Source of the DNA: Gracilaria gracilis
Lineage: Eukaryota > Rhodophyta > Florideophyceae > Gracilariales > Gracilariaceae
Direction of reading: 5' to 3'
Assembly: GCA_030374805.1 (NCBI GenBank)
Contig: JARGSG010000223.1
Span: 124,001-188,000, forward strand
Length of the DNA stretch: 64,000 bases
The notes under the pieces are model-generated. The model was given only the letters and a program-made list of their open reading frames with translations. It was not told the origin of the DNA and did not search any database. Position numbers and translations under genes: made by a program. This document shows, one piece after another, positions 56,843 through 64,000 of the stretch (positions are counted from its first letter, which is position 1; each line of letters begins with the position of its first letter).

Positions 56843-58149
56843 ATGCCGCCTCGCAAGTATAAAAGCGGGCGGGATTCAAGACGATCGAACCCAAGTGCAG
56901 GGGTGTCAGAAGTGCTGCCCCTAACACGAAGAAGAGGGAGGGCGAAAGGCACTACGACGCGTATAAAACCAGCCCGAGCAATAGAAAAGAAGCCTTCATC
57001 CGCTGCTACGCCGGTAGTGAAAGGCGGCGATGTGGTGCATTTGTTTGTGACTGTTGGGAAAGCAAAGAGCAGGGTGAAAGTGAGCCCGCGGAGGTGAGAG
57101 GTGTGGGGCTCGTCGGTAGTGCCGGGAAGGCCCTTTGTCATTCGATCCATTGGGATTTCCTAAGCGCGACTTCCCTAAAAGATGAAGAATTGGTTGTGAT
57201 CTGGAGAACGTAGATTATAAGTCATGGAAGCGCGAAGTACCCTTACCGTTTTCAAGGTCCTGAAGACACACCAAGTACGCTGAGCGAGTTGTTCTGGGCT
57301 GGGTTGTATGCGTGGGATACGTCGATGATGGACCCAATCTAGATTCCGCAAAGTCCTACTACAGAGTCCGGGGGCTGGCTAGTCTTCTACATTACAGCCT
57401 GAGAAAGTGGTTGCCCTGAAGGTCGAGAAACCGGCTGAGGAGGCTTCCAAAACTCCACGAAAGTCTTTTCATGGGATGAAGAAGCCCGTGGTAGCGAGCG
57501 TCAGCATCATAGAGGACTCCGAAGACGATATTTTGGAGGTCTTCCAGACGAGTAAGGCTCCGCCTACTGACCCGGAGGTGGACTTGTTCGATGAAGAAGA
57601 TAGTGTTTCGATGGAGGAGGTGGACAACACTCTGTATCTCAAGAAGATTTCCGTCGCAGACTATGTTCAGCGCAGGTTGACTATGGATATAGAGATGATT
57701 GAAATCCCGAAGACGACAGTACGAAGTGTGAATCTGGGTCATAAGTAGGCGACGATGATGAAATGTCGCAACTTTGGGCGGCTTCCGTCTGCAGGTTCGA
57801 TTGCTATGGCATCTGTAAGGAAGTATGATGTGAATTAAATAGTTGTTGATGGGAGAATTGTTGTGCCCGTAACCCTCATAAACGGATATCACCGAATTCG
57901 TGTGCTACGAGACTTGCATGGGGAAGGCGGGAAGTGGGGGTGGATATAGTCCACTTTTCGAATGTTGTGCTCTGGGGAAGAAAGGAGCGGAAGGCCATCA
58001 CAATAAACGTGGTACTAGGACTCGGCAATCTTCTGAACGAGATGAGTTCGAATGTGCTCAAGATGTCGTTTGCAGGCAAAATTCATAGTACGATATCTTT
58101 TGCTCAGAACATCGTGAAAGAGTCACATTTGGATGTGAAGAGCAGTTAG
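56843..58149 (+). pseudogene. ParB-like protein, basic N-terminus, interrupted
   Basis: The ATG at 56843 opens an 84-codon very basic stretch (MPPRKYKSGRDSRRS). After a broken part, 57407-57748 encodes an acidic linker (EDSEDDILEVFQ). At 57797-57960 the frame reads IVVDGRIVVPVTLINGYHRI, then RVLRDLHGE. This fits the ParB/Spo0J-like nuclease fold pattern in which a NGxHR box follows a VDG…V strand. After a shift it continues WGRKERKAITINVVLGLGNL and LKMSFAGKIHSTISFAQ. ParB-like domains often accompany DNA methyltransferases in bacteria and phages. Several stops break the frame. The domain call is from one motif and its surroundings. Confidence 0.4.
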
Positions 58150-58400
58150 CTGGGGCTTCGAAGAGAAGTAAGGCTATTGGAGACTACAGCGTACATCACT
58201 TGACTCGTTACGAGACATTGGCTCTGAAGCTTGTGGAATGTGAGGGGCTTTTGGAGTTCTTTGAGAATTTCTGTGAGGAGGTTCCAGCCCTGACGTAGGC
58301 GCATGTCTCGAGTGACCTATTGATGGGTCTCACCGATGGTCAGTTTCGATTAGTCGTACGTTGCTCGCAATGAAATTTAGAACTGAAATTTTCTTCTTCT

Positions 58401-60516
58401 ATGAGAACCGGTCTTTTTGAAGACATGAGGAAGCATTTCTCTCAATGTGCCATAGGTGTGTACAACCTATGTAATCTCACTGGGAAGAAGAAGAAAATTG
58501 GTGTTGAAGAAGTATTGCAGACTGTATCCGACTTAGGACGAAAAAAATGTGTCCGTGATGTAATATCTGGTTATGCGGACAGCAAAAATAGAACTTGGCG
58601 GTGCGAGGCGTTTATAGGATGGGATGGTGTCTAGAAAAGTGAAGACCGTGGGTAGCAAGCTTCAAGAAGGTTTCAAAGTATCGCTTCAAACTACAGAGAA
58701 GGTGAAGGAGATGAGAGAGGAGGTGGTTGACGTCGTGGGTCTAGATCATGGTACGTAAATCACAGCACCTAATGAGGTAGAAGAAGCTCCCATGTTGTTA
58801 GAAGCTTCCGCGCAGGGGAGAGACACTGAAGCAGAGCCATCAGGGTTGAGGTGGAGCCCACGGAAAAAGATTGCTCCGGGCCGGCTGAAAGAGGATTGGG
58901 GTAGCCAGGCTGGGAGCAAGAAGAAGAAGAAGAGAAGTTAATTGATATTAATGACGATGAGGATGAGGTATAAATCTAACCTGCTCCGGAGAGGATGAAG
59001 AAGGGCACCGTTAAGACCCATTCTGGAGATATATACAAATGAAGTTTGTTACTTTATTCAGGAATATGACGAAGCCGGCAGTGAAGAAGTTCTTTGAAGA
59101 ACAGAGAATAGTTTTGTGTCGTCGAGCGAGGATGAAAGTGGTAGCACTGAGAACGATAGTAGGTTTGTTCAGGACAACAAAGAAGAGGTGGAGGAAGAAA
59201 CGAGGCGTGGATTTGAAGATAAGAATTACGAGAAACAACCAAAAGGGATGAATAAGGCAGGTCTGTGGGCTGGTGGATCGGATACGTCATGGAAAAGTCT
59301 AGTGAATGCGCTACCGAGTGAGTGACCGGGAGGAAAGAATGCAGTAAAACATCAGCACCCATGGACGGAGATGATTCATCTGCGGAAGGAGAACAGGGCG
59401 GAATGGTTGGGGGTGGCGGATTGGAGAGCGGTCTATCACGCGGTGTACTGGCATGCCGTCCTGAATGTGCATGAGGAGCTGGGTAGTACGAAAGAACCAG
59501 TTATTGGGGTGAAACTTCCGTTGAAGGAAAAGCCGAGAGTTGAGGAAGAAGCTATTTGGATGGCGGCTATGGATAGGGATGAACTCGCTCGAGAGTACTC
59601 TGCGACGAAGAGAGTGGAATTGATGGGAAGGGGTTTCTTTGTTTTGGAACACTTCGAAACCGATGAAGGTATGTCAGAGGGGGCAAAAAGAAGGAGCGTG
59701 GCGGTGGATGAAGATGTGACAGAGAAGTTGCTGGAGTTTTTTTGAGAAGGACCTCAAGAAGCAGCCAGACTTGAAGTTTGAAGATAACCGAACGAAATGG
59801 AACCCGATCATCAACGCGGGGAAGAAAATGATGCTGGAGACAGAATGCAGGGAATTGGACGATATATTACGAACAAGAAGGGGATTGTTGATTGCATGGA
59901 ATCTGATGAGAAGAATGTAATGATGGTGAGAAAGCAGGCGTTGTTCGATGCGAAGTTTGGGCAAATTGCATCGGCTCTTCGCCTTTGTAACAACAGCAAA
60001 GCGAAAAAAAGGATGTATGCGCCGCAGACCGGAGGGTGTGTGTGGTGTACGGGGGAGGGATGCTCAAGGCAGGTGTTGCACACTGATTTTCGAAGGTTGA
60101 CGAATGTGGAGAAGGTTAAGAGAGATATTTCGGGGTTTTCCGTGATGAACTCTGGGAAGAGTTCATTTATGATATGGGTTTGTGAGAGGTCACACAATAT
60201 GTATGTGACGGATGACAAGAGTTTGAGGAGGTTATCACGTATAATGGTTGTGAAGAAGTTCAGTGTTCCGCCTTACTCTGTGTTTATTGGGAAAGCTGGG
60301 TACATGCATGGGTTGCTGAAAGAAAATTGCCTGAGGTATCACATTTAATTTGTTTCTGAAGGATACAAGCTCCCTGATGCGGTGCACAGGGAACCAGCGT
60401 TTTGGTCAAAGTTCATAGATAAGGACTTTGGGCTAGGAGAAGACCCAAACTACCAGCTAAAAGATGATGAAGGTTTAATGGAAGAGAGCGGCATGGAAGA
60501 TATAGAAGATAGATAG
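58401..60516 (+). pseudogene. Unknown acidic protein with a Cys-rich C-terminal module
   Basis: Fragments on the plus strand fall in order: 58401-58634 (FEDMRKHFSQCAIGVYNLCN), a Lys/Glu-rich linker to 59320, and 59371-59745 (EWLGVADWRAVYHAVYWHAV, helical). Then comes a shift, and 59797-60348 continued to the TAG at 60514. The last part has CVWCTGEGCSRQ with later VCERSHNMY, possibly a zinc-binding site (C-x2-C-x4-C…C). It ends in an acidic tail (MEESGMEDIEDR). It may be the C-terminal part of the ParB-like protein or a separate gene; frame breaks prevent a decision. Not recognised. Confidence 0.35.
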
Positions 60517-60775
60517 AACTAGTACGAAGAGAAAGATTAAGAGATGTCAGGTGGCCATGCTGAGAATACAGATGGGGACTACGAGGAAGGAGAGATGATA
60601 ATGGGTGACGACGATGAGTAGGTATAATGTAGCACTTATAATGTTGTGTTTGTTTGTGATAGAGACTTGACATAGAAAGTGGACAGGTGATTTGTTTAAG
60701 CGGCAACTCAAGAAGAATTGGAGAACAAAAACGGGGGGTGTGTAGTTGCAACGAGTACGAAGTTTACAATTTGTT

Positions 60776-61612
60776 CTACTTACTAGGGAATGTGGTGTCA
60801 AGAACATTGAAATAGTTGGTGTGGAAAGGGACAGGGTCCCGTTTACCGGCTAGTTTTTCGTCTGCAAAGGTGAGATAGAAGTAAGCATATCTGGATTCAT
60901 ACTCCGAGAAAGAGATTGTGAAGGAAGTAAGGGTTCTGCCGTATTCCAGAAGTGATCTCACTGTAGAATGGATATTGAAGGACAGACAAGTGTTGAAGGT
61001 TAATATCCATTGAAGCTCCTTCATTATAGTTGAGACAATAGTTTTGTACTTGGAAGCCACTTCATGCACGGTAACGAATCCAAATGAGGAACCGACGAGA
61101 TTGAAGGAAGAGATCCAAACGAGCTATTGGTAGTAAGACTTGGAAAGGGTTTTTTCGTCAACGATACTGCAACGAAGACCTGCGGTTCAGAGGCGTTCAG
61201 CTATTGCCAGAGCCCACTTTCTGGTGGCTGTGGCTAAAACCTTGGGTGAGAGAGGGGTGAAACCATCTTTTTGGGAAGCACCGACAGTGGAAGTGGCGAT
61301 GTAAATAGCGGCTCGTGTGCAGTGCTCAATTCCGTGTTGGGAAATGATGGGAAGAATGTGACCATTCTGGATGAGGACCAAGTCTTCTGCTCGTGGTGCT
61401 GGACAAGATAGAATTACTTTTTCGAGAAGGCCGTTCCTGCCAGAGAAGAAGATTGGACCTTGGGGAAGGCAATCTGTGGAAATGAAGTCTTCGATGGAGA
61501 GAAAGGTGTCTCCAGGAGAACCATTGTTGTAAAGCATAGTGCCAATACGGCCTCTACCTACGACAACAGCTGGGATGGTTGTAAAACAGAGGGAAGATGA
61601 ATGGGAACTCAT
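60776..61612 (-). pseudogene. Rossmann-fold reductase, ketopantoate-reductase-like, two in-frame stops
   Basis: The minus-strand ATG at 61612 starts a frame kept for 279 codons to 60776. Residues 13-25 carry the NAD(P)-binding GxGxxG motif (VVVGRGRIGTMLY). Then come SCPAPRAEDLVLIQNGHILP, HGIEHCTRAAIYIATSTVGA and the C-terminal domain WISSFNLVGSSFGFVTVHEV. This order fits the ApbA/PanE-like family found in algae and plants. The frame has a TGA (about 61186) and a TAG (about 61135), both in otherwise alignable sequence. It lies inside the giant element's terminal repeats, opposite to its neighbours, so it may be captured host cargo. Substrate unknown. Confidence 0.65.
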
Positions 61613-62189
61613 TGCGATGAGTTTGTTTCATTGAAGGTATGGGGTGTTGGAAGCTGTCGGGTGCTGGTAGCTATGAAAGAAAAGTGGTCTACATTCTAAG
61701 AAGTGGGGAAAGCTTTAAGTACACGACTCGGCTGTTTTTTTTGTTTATGGGAAAAAGTTTTCCAGTGGATAAGGGGATTTGTATGATTCGGTTATGGAAA
61801 AAAATGAGCAGCAGGGCTGTACAGGAGGTAGGGTCGAGGAGTGTGTTTATTAGAAGGTATGCAGTGAAATAAATCATAGAAAGTAAGACTTAATGGTACC
61901 GTTGGTACCGTTTGTATTTGAGAGGTGGTGCATCAGGGGTTTAATTGGGATATGGTATGGACCGAGGTTGGGAAAATGTGGAGATTTCTAGGGAAAAAAT
62001 GAAACTTGTGTGGAATGGCGGGAAATAGGAGTGGGTATTAATGGGGTACAAAGGGTTGTGCAGCGCAAGTGGGTGTGTGGCCGGCAGTGCCACGGGTGTG
62101 CGGAGTGGAGGGGGAGTGCTGCAACTGTTGGGTCCATCTCGCTTGTTCTTATCTATCTCCGTTATCGTGAACCGCCGTTTATTTCTGCG
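61613..62189. other. Intergenic, small ORF only
   Basis: A 77-codon frame at 61639-61872 (plus) reads SFKYTTRLFFLFMGKSFPVD and has an ATG, but no recognisable feature. It overlaps the likely promoter of the reductase relic. The rest is noncoding by eye. Confidence 0.3.
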
Positions 62190-63187
62190 ATGTCGAATGG
62201 ATACGTCGAGGACGAGGAGCTAGTGGCTCTGCTTCACCGAACGGAGGTATCAGAGACGCCATCGAGAAGGAAGGAGGAAGGTGGGGACAAGGTTTGCATG
62301 GGAGAGAAAGAGGGAAGTGGGGATGGAGAGGGAGGTGGTGGTGATGGGCGTGGAGGGGATGGGGGACCGGAGAGGAGGTTTGCGGCGGAGATGGAGGAGC
62401 GGTTGAGAAGGCTTGGAGGGGATCTGAAGGAGCATTTGGGCGACTGGCTTTCTGAGATGGTTGGTGAGATGGGAAGGGCGGTGCTGAGTGTGTCGGAGTT
62501 GGAGTGCCAGTGGATTTGATTTCGAAGATTTGGAAAAGAATGAATTTGGCTAGAGTGAAGACTGGAAGGCATGTGATTGGGATGGTAGAGTGCGTTGGGA
62601 GTAAGATGGTGACGCTGGGAAGGAATAATATGGGGCTGAGGAAACGTGTGGAGGTGTTGGAGGCGCAAGTGGGACAGGTGGGGAAGGCGTGCCAAATGTT
62701 GTTGGAGGTGAAGGAGCTGGTGAGGGAAGGGGGTTTTGGGAGGGAGACGGGAGGAGAGAAAAAGTCACCGGTGACGCCTGGGTCTCGTGGTGGACGTAGG
62801 TGTGTGAGGGGGAGGAGTGGAGATGCAAATAGAGGAAAGGTCGGGGGAAGTACGCTGAGGAAGAGGCGAATGGGTGGAGTGATGGTGGACGAGGATGGGG
62901 AGGTGTGTGTGACGCGAAACCTGCCGGTTGGAGCGTCACTAGTTGGGTTTGGTAGTGCGGTGGCGGCTATGCGAACGGCGGAGCGCATACTGGAGGAGCA
63001 GGAGAAGAAGGGGATGGGAGGGGTTGGAAGCCAGTTTGGGGCTAAAAGGGTGTACGAGAATGGAGAGAGTGTTCCGTTGAAGTTCTTTAACTGGACATTT
63101 TGGGAAATTGAGACTCAGGATCCGAATGCAGGGTTGGAAGGAGGGAGCGCTAGTGGTGGGTTTCGTAATTTTTTAGAGTGTCTTTGA
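62190..63187 (+). pseudogene. Coiled-coil protein of unknown function, one frameshift
   Basis: The ATG at 62190 (MSNGYVEDEELVALLHRTEV) opens 109 codons with a Gly/Asp-rich linker (GDGEGGGGDGRGGDGG) and a helix (MEERLRRLGGDLKEHLGDWL). The frame stops at 62517-62519. Frame 2 continues from about 62504 to 63187 with a leucine-heptad helix (NNMGLRKRVEVLEAQVGQVG), a basic middle (RRCVRGRSGDANRG) and a C-terminal WTFWEIE segment. A single shift near 62505 joins them into about 330 residues. It is the last gene before the right terminal repeat. No family recognised. Confidence 0.45.
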
Positions 63188-63384
63188 CGAGTGTGGGAAT
63201 AATAAAGTTACGAGCGGTGGCTGAAGAACTGCAAACTAGCCTTCAACTCCAGTAGGTGAGGCTCGAACTGCACTGAACAGAAACATAATTTCCAAAAGAA
63301 AATTTTTTGCCTTGCCACCTAGCGCAAACTGCAAAAATGCTGGTTTTCTTGGACTTTTTTTTACACCTAGGGACCGAGCAAACT

Positions 63385-63403
63385 AAACTAGCATTCCGAA
63401 AAC
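63385..63403 (-). repeat. Right TIR of giant element copy 3
   Basis: AAACTAGCATTCCGAAAAC matches the inverted left end (46980-46998) at 17 of 19 positions. A further CAAACTAGC motif lies at 63232-63240. Confidence 0.7.
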
Positions 63404-64000
63404 ATCGAAGTTGGTGGGCCTGGCACTATGTAGTGTGTAGAAAGATCCCTAAATTAGGCAAATGCTAACTAACCAATATCTAAAATACTAGCAATGCTGT
63501 CCCAACCATCCCTCGCAACCGTGCAACACGTGTACCATTCACACCCATATTGGGGGTTGCAGAGCAAGCGCGCGTGCACAAAGTGCACAAATTGTGCACT
63601 ATTCACACCGCATTGCAGCAGATAACCCGCTTGTAGCAGCGGGAAGCATTGATGCGCAGAAGCGTGGAAATGACCAAGTTGGTGAAGTATCCCATGCAGG
63701 GCGTTGCACTACATCTCTTTCTCCTAGGCGGAAACACGTCGCGGAGTTGACTGATGCAGGGCCGAGCTAACCTTAGAGTGTACCATTTCCCCATCACATG
63801 GGTCTGCTTCCGTTTTGGGGTGATGCGCTCGCAAAAGCGGTCCAATAGTTGTCCAATCAACCACAACCTCAACCACCTCCTGGTCCTCGCGACCGCCTTC
63901 CTCGATAACCCAGAGCCGTCTGTCCTGATCAGCAGGCTTGAACATCACATTGTGGGATTTATTGATGAGGTGCAGAACGCTCCACAATAGTGGTTTGACG
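63404..64000. other. Flank beyond the giant element; possible partial gene at the edge
   Basis: A minus-strand frame open from the window edge to 63724 reads HLINKSHNVMFKPADQDRRL and EEGGREDQEVVEVVVDW. Its composition looks coding but it has no recognised domain, and its start is outside the window. 63404-63720 holds no gene; a lone TACTAGCAATG resembles the subterminal motif. Confidence 0.3.

Larger units (their letters stand above)
46980..63403. mobile_element. Giant DNA-transposon family, copy 3: apparently full-span, about 16.4 kb
   Basis: The left end reads GTTATCGGAATTCTAGTTTT and the right end, read inward, GTTTTCGGAATGCTAGTTTA. These are short terminal inverted repeats of about 19-20 bp. 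Subterminal CTAGTTT motifs cluster at the left and recur at the right. In order it contains: transposase-like gene (+), ORF A (-), SET-like (-), DNA methyltransferase (-), a divergent promoter region, ParB-like and unknown acidic/Cys protein (+), Rossmann reductase (-) and coiled-coil gene (+). Left-half gene order is shared with copy 2. No target duplication is obvious. The right half is seen only once, so its membership rests on the TIR. Confidence 0.65.

Overview
The window reads as nuclear DNA of a eukaryotic alga, most likely a red alga. Evidence: intronless LSm2, BIG-type ARF-GEF fragments, Ty1/copia and PIF/Harbinger elements and C2H2 zinc fingers are eukaryotic, while a decayed CpcS/CpeS-type phycobiliprotein lyase (minus, 18857-19834) points to a lineage with phycobilins. 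A cryptophyte or glaucophyte is not excluded. Nearly every gene is broken by stops or frameshifts; the window is a transposon-rich, gene-poor region full of relics. No database was searched, so all family calls rest on motif recognition.

Layout. 1-2.4 kb: a 3' end of an unknown CDS and a decayed cytosolic-type valyl-tRNA synthetase. 2.46-10.6 kb: a minus-strand host ORF split by a 6.35 kb Ty1/copia element with 205 bp LTRs that look identical and a 5 bp target duplication. 11-16.4 kb: a PIF/Harbinger element with ATT duplication that carries a C-terminal BIG/Sec7 ARF-GEF fragment between its two genes. 18-24.6 kb: host genes, namely intact LSM2, decayed cpcS, a decayed organellar-type valyl-tRNA synthetase and an unknown pseudogene. 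24.8-27.4 kb: a second PIF/Harbinger element with AAT duplication.

27.4-63.4 kb is dominated by three copies of one large, apparently undescribed DNA-transposon family. Copy 3 (46980-63403) looks like a full-span element of about 16.4 kb with short terminal inverted repeats and subterminal CTAGTTT motif clusters. It carries a C2HC-finger transposase-like protein, a large unknown protein (ORF A), a SET-like protein, a beta-class DNA amino-methyltransferase, a ParB-like protein, a Rossmann reductase and a coiled-coil protein. Copy 2 (32567-41737) is a truncated inverted copy facing copy 3. Copy 1 (27426-31630) holds only the transposase-like gene and the end of ORF A. The presence of a methyltransferase and a SET-like gene in one element suggests, by inference, a transposon that carries its own chromatin-modifying enzymes.

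The 5.2 kb between copies 2 and 3 holds a zinc-finger relic, an FAD-oxidoreductase relic, a solo LTR, two tRNA-like repeats and a rearranged second copia element.
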